A stretch of 64,000 nucleotides of DNA from Chloroflexota bacterium (lineage in GTDB: Bacteria > Chloroflexota > Chloroflexia > Thermomicrobiales > UBA6265). The stretch spans positions 31,955-95,954 of the forward strand of contig JAFAEX010000098.1 in assembly GCA_023423795.1 (NCBI GenBank), read 5' to 3'. A program made the translations under genes and the position numbers. The notes beneath the pieces were generated by a model that did no database searches, was not told where the DNA came from, and saw nothing but the letters and a program-made list of their open reading frames with translations. Below, piece by piece: positions 8,595-17,631 of this stretch (the stretch's first letter is position 1; each line of letters begins with the position of its first letter).

Positions 8595-9497
8595 ATGCAG
8601 CAGGACGTCGAGCGGTTTCTCCGGGTGCTGGAGGCGGAGCGGGGGTTCTCGCTCAATACGATCTTCGCCTACCGGAACGACCTCAACCAGTTCATCACCT
8701 TCCTCGGCGGAGGTGATGCGGACGAGGGTACGGCGGTCCGCTGGGACGCCCTGACCGACCGCGAACTCCAGACGTACCTCGTGCACTTGCGCGACCGCGA
8801 CTACGCCAGTTCCACGGTGGCCCGCAAGACGGCGGCGATCAAGTCGTTCTTCCAGTTCCTGTGCGCCGAGGGGCAAATGGGCGCCGACCCGGCCGCCCGG
8901 ATGGCGCCGCCGAAGGTGGACAAGTACGTTCCCCGCGCGATTTCGCCGAGCGAGGTGTCCCGGCTGCTCGAACAGCCGGCCGACGCCGGCGACGGGCCGT
9001 GCCGGCCGGAAGCGATCCGGGACCGCGCGATGCTGGAAACGCTGTACGCCACCGGCATGCGGGTAAGCGAACTGGTGGCGCTCGATTGCGGCGACGTGGA
9101 CCTCGACCGCGCATGCGTCTGTTGCGCCGGGAAGACGAGCCGCGAGCGGATCGTGCCGATCTGCGAAAGCGCCGCCGTCGCAATGCACCGCTACATGCAC
9201 GAAGCGCGGCCGGCGCTCGGCTCGCACGAGGAGCCGGCGCTGTTCCTCAACCACCGCGGCAGCCGGCTGACCCGGCAGGGGTTCTGGCTGATCCTCAAAG
9301 CCTACGCGCAGCGGGCGGAGATCGGGGACATCACGCCGCACACGCTTCGGCACACCTTCGCCACCCACGCCATCCGGCGCGGCGCCGACCTGCGCGAGGT
9401 CCAGCACCTGCTGGGGCACGTGAGCATCTCCACCACGCAGGTGTACCGGCGGCTGGCCAGCAGCGCGGCGGCAACTCGCTCGGACGTGGCGGACTGA
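8595..9497 (+). CDS. xerD: Tyrosine recombinase of the XerC/XerD type
   Basis: The 300-residue length and two-domain layout (SAM-like DNA-binding domain, residues 1-95, then catalytic domain) are those of chromosome-dimer-resolution recombinases. All catalytic residues are present: R156 (GMRVSEL), K180, H249 and R252 (HTLRH), H275 (LLGH) and nucleophile Y284 (VYRRL). A GGAG site precedes the ATG. The surroundings are housekeeping genes with no phage genes nearby, which favours a core Xer protein over an element integrase. XerC and XerD cannot be told apart from sequence alone. Confidence 0.9.
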   Translation: MQQDVERFLRVLEAERGFSLNTIFAYRNDLNQFITFLGGGDADEGTAVRWDALTDRELQTYLVHLRDRDYASSTVARKTAAIKSFFQFLCAEGQMGADPAARMAPPKVDKYVPRAISPSEVSRLLEQPADAGDGPCRPEAIRDRAMLETLYATGMRVSELVALDCGDVDLDRACVCCAGKTSRERIVPICESAAVAMHRYMHEARPALGSHEEPALFLNHRGSRLTRQGFWLILKAYAQRAEIGDITPHTLRHTFATHAIRRGADLREVQHLLGHVSISTTQVYRRLASSAAATRSDVAD

Positions 9498-9574
9498 CTT
9501 TCGACCTGACGCGGCGGCGCGGTTTCGCGGCGCCACGACGCCCCGGCCGGGACCGGGAGGAGCACGAGACGAGA

Positions 9575-10993
9575 ATGAGCACCACGCCGGGGACGACGCG
9601 AGCCGCCACGATGGAGAAGATCGCCGCGCTGTGCAAGCGGCGGGGGATCGTCTTCCCCGGTTCGGACATCTACGGCGGGCTCGCCAACACGTGGGATTAC
9701 GGACCGATCGGCGCCGAACTCAAGCGCAACGTCAAGAACCTGTGGTGGGAGACGTTCGTCCACCGGCGGCGCGACGTGGTCGGGCTGGACGCCGGCATCC
9801 TCATGCACCCGAAGGTGTGGGAGGCGTCCGGGCACGTCCAGAACTTCAACGACCCGCTGGTGGACTGCAAGACCTGCAAGGCGCGGTTCCGGGCCGACCA
9901 CCTGATCGAGGAGCGGCTGGGGCGACACGTCGAGGGCAAGTCCCCGGCGGAAATGTCGGCAATCATCCGCGAGGCCGGGCTGAAGTGCCCGAACTGCGGC
10001 AACGCGACGCTGACCGAAGCCCGCCAGTTCAACATGATGTTCAACACGACCATCGGCCCGGTCGAGGAGACGGGGACCGTCGTGTACCTGCGGCCGGAGA
10101 CGGCGCAGGCGATGTTCGTCCAGTACAAGAATGTGGTGGCGACGGGCCGGGTGAAGGTGCCGTTTGGCATCGCCCAGATCGGCAAGGCGTTCCGCAACGA
10201 GATCACGCCGGGCAACTTCATCTTCCGGCTGCTCGAATTCGAGCAGATGGAGATCGAGTACTTCGTCAAGCCGGACGAGAGCGCGGCGGCCTTCGACGAA
10301 TGGCTGAGCGCGATGAAGGGCTGGATGCGGCTGGTCGGCATCCGCGAGGACCACGTCCGCGTCCGCGAGCACGAGCAGGACGAACTCTCGCACTACTCCT
10401 CGCGCACCGTTGATTTCGAATACGAGTTCCCCGGCGCGATGGGCTGGCGCGAACTGTACGGCCTCGCGAACCGCACCGACTTCGACCTGAGCCAGCACCA
10501 GCAGGTGTCCGGCGAGGACCTGTCGTACTTCGACCAGGCCGAGAACCGGCGCTACATCCCCTACGTGATCGAGCCGACGTTCGGGGTGGACCGCACCTGC
10601 CTCGTGCTGCTGATCGACGCCTACGACGAAGAAGAGACGGTAGACGTCAACGGCAAGCCGGACACCCGCGTCGTCCTGCGGCTGCACCCGCGGATCGCGC
10701 CGGTGAAGGCGGCGGTGCTGCCGCTGATGAAGAAGCCCGAACTGGCCGAACCGGCGCGCCGCCTCTTCGAGCGGCTGGAGGAAGAGGCCGGCGCGCTGGT
10801 CGAGTACGACGAGACCGGCAACATCGGCAAGCGGTACCGGCGGCAGGACGAGATCGGCACCCCGTTCTGCTTCACCTTCGACTTCGATTCGCTGGAAGAC
10901 CACAGCGTCACGGTGCGCCACCGCGACGACATGAGCCAGGAGCGGATCGCCATTGCCGACGTGCCGGCGTGGCTGACCGAGCGCGTCCGGTAG
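9575..10993 (+). CDS. glyQS: Glycyl-tRNA synthetase (single-chain, class II)
   Basis: The 472-residue enzyme charges tRNA-Gly. The N-terminal block FPGSDIYGGLANTWDYGPIG is diagnostic for the dimeric (alpha-2) type. Class II motif 2 appears as FRNEITPGNF and motif 3 as the EPTFGVDR segment. Two CxxC pairs (CKTC and CPNC, residues about 109-148) mark a zinc-type insert. The C-terminal anticodon-binding domain starts with PRIAPVKAAV. ATG 9575 was chosen because the frame upstream overlaps xerD, and GGGAGGAG precedes it. A terminator follows the stop. Confidence 0.96.
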   Translation: MSTTPGTTRAATMEKIAALCKRRGIVFPGSDIYGGLANTWDYGPIGAELKRNVKNLWWETFVHRRRDVVGLDAGILMHPKVWEASGHVQNFNDPLVDCKTCKARFRADHLIEERLGRHVEGKSPAEMSAIIREAGLKCPNCGNATLTEARQFNMMFNTTIGPVEETGTVVYLRPETAQAMFVQYKNVVATGRVKVPFGIAQIGKAFRNEITPGNFIFRLLEFEQMEIEYFVKPDESAAAFDEWLSAMKGWMRLVGIREDHVRVREHEQDELSHYSSRTVDFEYEFPGAMGWRELYGLANRTDFDLSQHQQVSGEDLSYFDQAENRRYIPYVIEPTFGVDRTCLVLLIDAYDEEETVDVNGKPDTRVVLRLHPRIAPVKAAVLPLMKKPELAEPARRLFERLEEEAGALVEYDETGNIGKRYRRQDEIGTPFCFTFDFDSLEDHSVTVRHRDDMSQERIAIADVPAWLTERVR

Positions 10994-11021
10994 CGAAGCG
11001 CGGGACCGCGGGACAACGAGG

Positions 11022-11050
11022 AGGGCCGCCCTCGATTGGGCGGTCCTTTT
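11022..11050 (+). terminator. Rho-independent terminator after glyQS
   Basis: AGGGCCGCCC pairs with GGGCGGTCCT (one G-U pair) around a short loop, followed by a T run at 11047-11050. Confidence 0.75.
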
Positions 11051-11126
11051 CGCGCCGGCGAGAACCGGCTGATTGATCCGGAGCCGCCGTCAACGGTGGA
11101 GGGGTCGGCGGCGAGGCCGGTCCGGT

Positions 11127-11399
11127 TTGTTCGGTATTCATTCGGTATTTATTCGCCGTTTATTCGGCGGCGGATTTCCCATAACCATGCGGAAACCGGG
11201 TTTCTTCGGCGTCCCCCGCCAGCCTCGCGGGCGCAAACGGGGCGGGAGCACCCAGGAGGGCGTTCCGGGCGTTGAGGGTGGGAGGCGAGAGCGAACAAAC
11301 ACCATTTCGGACAGATAGATGCGTACGTACGCAGGGTCTCACGTTTGACCACATGCCGAAAAAATACCGAATAAAGGCCGAATAAATACCGAACAAATG
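11127..11399. repeat. Element bounded by inverted 11-bp arrays, copy 1
   Basis: The left end holds three tandem 11-bp units of TTCGGTATTTA type (11130-11162). The right end holds four units in reverse complement, CCGAATAAATA type (11356-11399). Inside are a segment reading MRKPGFFGVP in one frame and the 12-bp palindrome GCGTACGTACGC (11321-11332). The element is AT-rich against its surroundings. An inverted, longer copy lies at 31362-31752. I see no convincing gene inside. It sits between glyQS and the hairpin ending the formate dehydrogenase operon. Confidence 0.75.
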
Positions 11400-11478
11400 G
11401 CCATCGCGAAGCCCCGACGGGTGCTTGCCAGCGGCCGGCGGCAGCGTAGGCAACCGCCCGGATTTTGTACAAGAACCG

Positions 11479-11591
11479 GTTTCAGAACCCCGCCAACTTC
11501 GCCCCGTCGTCGTCCCGAGCCTGTCGAGGGATCTCGTTTTCCCCGGATTAGTGCGGACGACGACGGGGCGAAGTTGGCGGGGTTCTGAAAC
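11479..11591. repeat. 37-bp perfect inverted repeat with element core in the loop
   Basis: Arms 11479-11515 and 11555-11591 are exact reverse complements around a 39-base loop. The loop carries the core CCGAGCCTGTCGAGGGATCT of the palindromic element family, while the arms are unrelated to the arms of the other copies. It lies 6 bases beyond the stop of the NrfD-like gene and would act as a strong hairpin at the end of the formate dehydrogenase transcript. Confidence 0.88.
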
Positions 11592-11596
11592 GTGCT

Positions 11597-12613
11597 CTAC
11601 CTCGGCGAGCCCTTCCGGCGGGTCATCTCGAACGTCGCCTCCGGATCGTCCGCCGAGGCGTGGCCGGCGACGATGACGAGGTATCGAAGCAGGAAGCCGC
11701 CGGCCAGCGTGAGCAGCGTGGCCAGGACCGAGATGGGCCGGGCGTGGCGAGGAAACGATGCGGCGGCCGCGTTCAGGACGAGCGGAGCGGCGAGGCCCGC
11801 GCCGGCGACGCCGTGCCGGATCGTTTTGCCATGCCGTCCCTCGTGCAGCGGTTTTCCGCTGCGGCGGAGTCCCGTCAGCCAGGCCAGCAGGAGAGCCGCT
11901 TCGGCTACCCCGGCGATCTGCTCGAAGCGGGCGAGCCGGCCGTCGTGGCGGCGACTGGTAGCGCTCCTGACGAGGGCAACGGCGGCAGTCGCCGTCGAGA
12001 GGGCGGACGCGAGGAACAGCGGACCGAGGAGGACCGACCGACGCGCCCAGAGCGGCACCGCGGTCGCGCCGAGCAGGACGCCCGTATAGCCCGCGAGCAG
12101 CAGCCCGAGGCCGCCAGCGGCAACGTCGAGCAGGCGCGACGGCAGCAACCGGGTGACAGGCCGCACGGCGGGCGGCAGGAGGCCGTCGGCGTCGGCCTGG
12201 AGCGCGACGGTGGCGGTCGCCGCGCCGCCGAACAGCACGAGACACCAGGTGCCGATGGACATTGGCGAGCGCAGTTTGAATACCCGCAGCATGTTGAGGA
12301 ACCGCTCGGGCCGTCCGAGGTCGAGGATGAGCAGGGGAGGGCAGGCGAGGAACGCCGCGAACGAGACGTAGCGGGCGGTCCGCACGACCGGTTTCGCTTT
12401 CCGGCCGCCGACCAGCGAGGCGACCACCGCGATCGCCTGCGCGCCGCCGGAGATACCTCCCAGGAAGAAGTAGACGATGACCAGCCACTTCCAGTGGGCG
12501 CGGTGGATGACGGGCACGCCGGCGTAGGAGCGCGGCCCCGAACGCTCTCGTTTCCTCCGCCGGCCGTCTCCGGGCTGCGGATCGGGCTGACCGCGCTCGC
12601 CGGATGCGTTCAC
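11597..12613 (-). CDS. NrfD/PsrC-type membrane subunit of the formate dehydrogenase
   Basis: The 338-residue product is a polytopic membrane protein resembling NrfD/PsrC, the quinone-reacting anchor of many molybdopterin oxidoreductases. About eight hydrophobic helices follow a basic, unstructured N-terminus of roughly 35 residues. The segment ISGGAQAIA in helix 1 and LILDLGRPERF after helix 2 are family-like. The GTG start at 12613 overlaps the stop of the iron-sulfur subunit as GTGA, so the two are translationally coupled. It would pass electrons between the Fe-S subunit and the quinone pool. A 37-bp inverted repeat follows the stop. Confidence 0.85.
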   Translation of the reverse strand: MNASGERGQPDPQPGDGRRRKRERSGPRSYAGVPVIHRAHWKWLVIVYFFLGGISGGAQAIAVVASLVGGRKAKPVVRTARYVSFAAFLACPPLLILDLGRPERFLNMLRVFKLRSPMSIGTWCLVLFGGAATATVALQADADGLLPPAVRPVTRLLPSRLLDVAAGGLGLLLAGYTGVLLGATAVPLWARRSVLLGPLFLASALSTATAAVALVRSATSRRHDGRLARFEQIAGVAEAALLLAWLTGLRRSGKPLHEGRHGKTIRHGVAGAGLAAPLVLNAAAASFPRHARPISVLATLLTLAGGFLLRYLVIVAGHASADDPEATFEMTRRKGSPR

Positions 12614-13437
12614 GATCGCTCCCGGAAGGCGAGGGCGGCGGCGAGCACGAACCCGGCGGCGGCGGCGAAGGTGGCGGCAAAGGCGGGAGCAGCCCGGCGC
12701 TGCGGCAGTTCCGGCGCGGCCGGGAGGTGGAAGGTCTCGGGTTCGTCGGTGAGGACGAACAGCGCGTTCAGGCCGCCGATATCGCCCGTCCCGCCGGAGA
12801 GGTTGTCCCCATAGAGTTGGGCCTTGTCGATGCCGCGGGCGCGCAGGGTTTCTACGCGCTGGCGGCCGTCTTCGAGCAACTCGGCGACCGGGCCGAAGCG
12901 GATCGAATCGGTCGGGCAGGCCTTGGCGCAGGCGGGTTCGAGACCGCCCCGGAGCCGGTCGTAGCAAAGGGTGCACTTGTGCGCGCGGCCGTCGTCGTGG
13001 CCGAGTTGCGGTACGCCGAAGGGGCAGGCTGGCACGCAATAGCCGCAGCCGTTGCAGACATCCTGCTGGATGTAGACGGTGTCGAACTCGGTGCGGATGA
13101 TCGCGCCGGTCGGGCAGGCTTCCATGCAGCCGGCGTGGACGCAGTGCTTGCAGACGTCGGAGAGCATCAGCCAGGCGACCATCGGCGGGCCGACCGCGAC
13201 CTCGGCGGAGCGTTCGACGAAGGCGACGTGCCGCCAGGTGGTCGCGCCGAGGTCGAGCGTGTTGTCGTAGGACACGCCGGACAACCCGGGCTCGGGCAAC
13301 TCGTCGGCGGGCAGCCCGTTCCATTGCTTGCAGGCGACTTCGCAGGCCTTGCAGCCGATGCAGAGGCTGGAGTCGGTCAGGAAGCCGACGGCGTGCTCGC
13401 GGAACTGGGGCTGCGCGCCGTTCACCAACTCAGGCAT
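12610..13437 (-). CDS. fdhB: Formate dehydrogenase iron-sulfur (beta) subunit
   Basis: The 275-residue electron-transfer subunit holds four ferredoxin-type cysteine clusters: CIGCKACEVAC near residue 26, CKHCVHAGCMEAC, CNGCGYCVPACPFG, and the CTLC..ACAKAC pair. These would bind four [4Fe-4S] clusters as in FdnH/FdhB. One hydrophobic helix near the C-terminus (FAATFAAAAGFVLAAAL) anchors it in the membrane. Its ATG overlaps the end of fdhA by eight bases, and its stop overlaps the next gene as GTGA, so all three subunits are made as a unit. Confidence 0.93.
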   Translation of the reverse strand: MPELVNGAQPQFREHAVGFLTDSSLCIGCKACEVACKQWNGLPADELPEPGLSGVSYDNTLDLGATTWRHVAFVERSAEVAVGPPMVAWLMLSDVCKHCVHAGCMEACPTGAIIRTEFDTVYIQQDVCNGCGYCVPACPFGVPQLGHDDGRAHKCTLCYDRLRGGLEPACAKACPTDSIRFGPVAELLEDGRQRVETLRARGIDKAQLYGDNLSGGTGDIGGLNALFVLTDEPETFHLPAAPELPQRRAAPAFAATFAAAAGFVLAAALAFRERS

Positions 13438-16400
13438 CTGGCGCTCCGGGCGGCGGGTCGGCGCGGCGCACGGCGCAGGCGAACGACTTGGCCTCGTGGA
13501 TCAACGAGTTGGGGTCCTCGACGAGCGCGCTCAGGTCGTTGGCGATCGCGCCGGTGGCGATGCCGCCATAGCCGAAATGCCACGGCATGCCGACTTGATG
13601 AACAGTGCGGCCGCCGACGGCGAGCGGGGAGAGGCGTTCCGTCACCAGCGCGCGGGTTTGGATCGCTCCGCGCGCCGTGGCGATCTCCACCCAGCCACCG
13701 TTCTCGACGCCGATGGACGCGGCGAGCGCGGGGTCGATCTCGGCGAACCCCTGCGGCTGCAACTCGGCGAGCCACGGCACGAAGCGGGTCATGCCGCCGG
13801 CCGTGTGGTGCTCGGTGAGGCGGTAGGTCGTCAGGACATGCGGGAAGGCCGGGTCACCGACCGGCTGATAGGGATTCTCCGGGTGATGCAGCGTGCGCGC
13901 GGCCGGGTTGCGCGGCTGCCCGGGGTAGATCGCGTTGGCGACCGGGGATTCCCACGGCTCGTAATGGGCCGGCAGCGGGCCATCGCGGAGGGCGCTCGCG
14001 GCGTAAAGTTGGCCGCGTCCGTCGGCCAGCATCAGGAACGGGGCATCGCCGGCGTGGGCCGCCATGCCTGCCGCGCCCGGTTCGGGGCGGTAATCCGGGT
14101 GCCTGTCGTAGGGGAAGTCGGGCACGTCCTCGCCAACCCAGCGGCCCGCGTCCTCGTCCCACCATACCCACGCCTTGCGTTCCGACCACGGGTTGCCGTC
14201 CGGCCGGGCGGCGGCGCGGTTGTAGAGGATGCGCCGGTTCGCCGGCCAGGCGTAGCCCCAGCCCAGGGCGGCGCGCCCGTGCGGATCGCGTTCGCGGGCG
14301 CGGTTGCGCCCCGGTTCGGGCATGATGCCGGAGTAGATCCAGCAGCCGCACGCGGTCGATCCGTCGGCGCGCAGTTCCCCGTAGCCGACCACGGGCCAAC
14401 GGTCGGCAACGCGGTAGCCGTTGATCTCGGCGACCACGACCTCGAGGTCCGGTTCGCCCTGTTCGTCGGCCGGGTAGTCCCAGGCGAGCGCCCGGAACTG
14501 CCGCGCCTGCGGGGTGTCTTCGCCCTCGTAGAGCGCGGCGAGGCGGCGCCAGAGGTCGTGGATGAACCACGCTTCGGACCGGGAAGCGCCTGGCGGCGGC
14601 ACAGCGCGGTCGTGCCACTGCACGAGGCGCTGGGTGTTGGTGAAGGAGCCGTCCTTTTCGGCCGAGAGGGCGGCGGGCATCAGGAAGACTTCGGTGGCGA
14701 TCGCCTCCGGGTCCAGCGAGCCGTCAGCGACTTCCGGCGAGTCCTTCCAGAACGAGGCGGATTCGATCTCGAACGGGTCGCGAACCACGAGCCAGTCGAG
14801 GTCGGCCAGCGCCCGCCGCGCCAACCCGGCGTTCTGGCCGCCGACCGCCGGGTTCTGGCCCATGCAGAAGAGGCCGCGTAGGGTGCTGTCGCGCATCATC
14901 AGGGTCATGTTCTGGAACGAATAGTCGCCGGCGATGCGCGGCATCCAGCCGTACCCGAAGTCGTTCTCCGGCTGGGCGTTGTCGCCGTAGAACGCCTTGA
15001 GCAGGCTGACGACGTAGTCCGGCGCGTGGGACCACCAGCCGGTCGGCGTCGTTACGTCGTCGATGTAGTCGGCTAGCGTCTCGTGCGGCCGATTCGCGGA
15101 GGGCATCGGCAGGTAGCCCGGCAGCAGATTGAAGAGCGTCGGGATGTCGGTGCTGCCCTGAATCGTGGCATGGCCGCGCAGGGCCATGATGCCGCCGCCG
15201 GGCCGCCCGATGTTGCCGAGCAGCAGTTGCAGGATCGCGCAGCAGGCGATCATTTGCGTGCCGGTGGTGTGCTGGGTCCAGGCGACGGAGTAGCAGAACG
15301 AGGTCGTGCGCTCCGGCGTCGAGTTGCGGCAGATCGCGTCGGCAACGGCGAGGAACTTCTCGGCCGGGACGCCGCAGACCTCGGCCACCATCTCCGGCGT
15401 GTAGCGGGCGAAGTGGCGGCGCAGCACCTGGAATACGCAGTTTGGGTGGGTGAGGGTCCGGTCTTCGTGAGTCGTCGCCTGCCCCGCGCGCGCGTCGTAA
15501 CCCTCGGCGTCGGTGGCTTCGTCGTGCTCGTGGATGCCGTCGCCGGACGTTGCGCCGGCGAACGCCCAACTCTCGGTGTCGTAGGTTCCATCCTCCGGTC
15601 GGTAGCCGGAGAAGAGGCCGCCGAGGTCTTCGGTGTCGCGGAAGGCGTCGCCGACGATGGTGCAGGCATTGGTGAAGTGGCGGACGTATTCCTCGTTGTA
15701 CTTCCGTTCCTCGATAGCGTAACGGATCAGGCCGCCGAGGAATGCGATGTCGCTGCCGGCCCGCAGCGGGACGTGCTGGTCGGCCAGCGCCGAGGTCCGG
15801 GTGTAGCGCGGATCGACGTGGATCACGGTCGCGCCGCGCTCGCGGGCCTGCACGACGAAGCGGAACCCGACCGGATGGTTCTCGGCCATGTTGGCGCCCA
15901 TGATGACGACGCAGTCACTCTCGGCGAGGTTCTGCAGGAACGTCGTCGCGCCGCCCCGTCCCAGCCTGGCGCCCAGACCGGGCACCGTGGAGGAGTGTCA
16001 TATCCGGGCCTGGTTCTCGATGGCGACGATGCCGAGGCCGGCGGAGAAGAGTTTCTTGATCAGGTAGTTCTCTTCGTTGTCGAGCGTCGCGCCGCCGAGG
16101 TGGCCGATCGCCAGCGTCCGGTTGGCCGGGCGGCCCTCGTCGTCGCGTTCGGTCCAGGTATCGTCGCGGGTCTGCTTGACGAGGTGGGCAATCCGGTCCA
16201 TCGCCCAGTCGAGGGACCGCGTTTCCCATTGCATGGCGAAGGGAGGCCGGTAGTGAACCTCGGTGACGCGTAGCGGGCTCGAGATCAACCCGCGGGTGGC
16301 GGCGCCCTTCGGGCAGAGCGTACCGGCGTTGATCGGGCTGTCCGGATTGCCCTCGATGTCGATGATCTCGCCGTTGCGGTGGTAGACGAGCTGCGAGCAC

Positions 16401-16543
16401 CCGACGGCGCAGTACGGGCAGACGCTGGTGGTGACTTCCACCCCGATTTCCGAAATGCGCGGCGCGATGGCAGCCGTCTTCGCGCTGGGCGGGTTGGGCA
16501 GCATCCCTACGTGGCGGCGCAGCAACTTGAGGGGAGTGGGCAT
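13430..16543 (-). CDS. fdhA: Formate dehydrogenase catalytic subunit, selenocysteine-containing
   Basis: This 1037-residue molybdopterin (or tungstopterin) enzyme oxidises formate to CO2. The frame is interrupted only by UGA at 15998-16000. It reads ENQARI-Sec-HSSTV, exactly the context of selenocysteine in FdnG/FdhF, so residue 182 is Sec and not an end. A SECIS hairpin follows the codon. The first [4Fe-4S] site is C42, C45, C49, C77 (CPYCAVGC..LCPKG). The rest follows FdnG closely, including the RGGATTFLQNLAES and HPVGFRF segments and a final domain. ATG 16543 has GAGG seven bases upstream. No Tat signal is visible. Heads the fdhA-fdhB-nrfD operon. selABC are not in the window. Confidence 0.95.
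15968..16000 (-). promoter_or_regulatory. SECIS element and Sec-coding UGA of fdhA
   Basis: On the minus strand the UGA (16000-15998) is followed by an 11-base linker and then the stem GGUGCCC (15986-15980), the loop GGUCU (15979-15975) and the stem GGGCGCC (15974-15968). GGUCU is the SelB-binding apical loop of the E. coli fdhF SECIS, and by my count from memory its distance from the UGA (18 bases between) is the same. Confidence 0.9.
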
Positions 16544-16614
16544 CGGGGACCTCGCGTCGAGGGTTCGCGTCCGGAGCCGTCACTATCGGCCGGACGGCGA
16601 TATCCGGCAACCGG

Positions 16615-17631
16615 TCAATCCGGGAGCGCCACCCGCAGCGTGCCGGGATCGGTCGCATCGTACCCCGGCGCGTCCTCGCGGACGGCGAGCAGGCCGTCGC
16701 GGGCCAGCCCGCCGACGACGCCGCGCAGCCATTCGAGGTCCTCGTCCACGAACCCCTCGCGCACGCGCACACCGAGCGAGCGGAGGTCCAGCCCGTCGTC
16801 GGGGTTTCCGGTTTCGCGCAGGGCATCCACCACGCGGGCACGGTACCAGCGGTTGCTGCCTTCGAAAACGCCCTCGTTCTTCTTGCGGGCGCCCTTCGGC
16901 GTCGTCGCGATCGCGCCGAGGATGGCGGGGAAGGCGCGGCACTCCCGCTGGAGCGGGCAGACGACACAGGCCGGTTTGCGGGCGGTGCAAAGCAGCGCGC
17001 CGAACTCGATCAGCGCCTGGTTCCACGCCCATCCCTGCCCGGGCGGCACGGCCTCGTCGGCGATCGCGATGATCTCGCGGTCCGTGGCCGTGGGCGCGGG
17101 CATGTCCGGCCCGAAGAAGAGCCGGTGCAGGACGCGGCGCATGTTCGTGTCGATGAACGGCACGTCCTGCTCGAAGGCGAAGCAGGCGACCGCTCCGGCG
17201 GTGTACGGGCCAATGCCGGGCAGCGTCCGCAGCGTCGCCGGGTCGCGCGGCCACACCCCGCCGTGCTCTTCGACGACGGCGCGTGCCGTCCGCTGCAGGT
17301 TGACCGCGCGCCGGTTGTAGCCGAGGCCCTTCCAGAGGCGGATCACCTCGCCGGTCGGCGCGTCGGCGAGCGCCTCGGCGGTCGGGAACCGTTCGAGGAA
17401 GGCTTCGTAGTAGGGGATGACGCGATCGACCTGGGTCTGTTGCAGCATCACCTCGGAAACGAGGATGCGGTACGGGTCGCGGGTGCGCCGCCACGGCAGG
17501 TCGCGGCCGTTCTGTTCGAACCAGTGCAGGAGGTGGCCCCGCACCGCGTCGATGCGTTCGGCGTCGGTGAGCGAACCGGAACCTGCCGACCGGGGCGGCT
17601 CGGGGCTTGGCTGCGCCATTGCATCTGTCAC
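16615..17631 (-). CDS. mutY: A/G-specific adenine DNA glycosylase
   Basis: This enzyme removes adenine mispaired with 8-oxoguanine. In the 338-residue product the catalytic residues are E60 (SEVMLQQTQ) and D161 (IDTN), flanking the helix-hairpin-helix LPGIGPYTAG. The iron-sulfur ligands C215, C222, C225 and C231 have the exact C-x6-C-x2-C-x5-C spacing. The C-terminal region after the cluster (about 105 residues) is shorter and less recognisable than the NUDIX-like 8-oxoG domain of E. coli MutY. The GTG start at 17631 overlaps the coaE stop as GTGA, making it the last gene of abcF-coaE-mutY. Confidence 0.94.
   Translation of the reverse strand: MTDAMAQPSPEPPRSAGSGSLTDAERIDAVRGHLLHWFEQNGRDLPWRRTRDPYRILVSEVMLQQTQVDRVIPYYEAFLERFPTAEALADAPTGEVIRLWKGLGYNRRAVNLQRTARAVVEEHGGVWPRDPATLRTLPGIGPYTAGAVACFAFEQDVPFIDTNMRRVLHRLFFGPDMPAPTATDREIIAIADEAVPPGQGWAWNQALIEFGALLCTARKPACVVCPLQRECRAFPAILGAIATTPKGARKKNEGVFEGSNRWYRARVVDALRETGNPDDGLDLRSLGVRVREGFVDEDLEWLRGVVGGLARDGLLAVREDAPGYDATDPGTLRVALPD

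Noticed and set aside
8595..9497. Integrase of a mobile element
   Set aside because: It lies among housekeeping genes with no tRNA or phage genes near it and has the length and layout of XerC/XerD.
5844..9536. 1230-codon minus-strand frame running across ald and xerD
   Set aside because: Only the part from 7184 down is the rseP protease; the rest is antisense to ald and xerD, which have full catalytic motifs. Long antisense frames are common at this GC content.
11356..11399. CRISPR array
   Set aside because: The units are 11 bp, directly abutting and without spacers, and no cas genes are near.
15998..16000. fdhA as a pseudogene split by a nonsense codon
   Set aside because: The codon is UGA at the exact Sec position, with a SECIS loop behind it and an intact frame on both sides.
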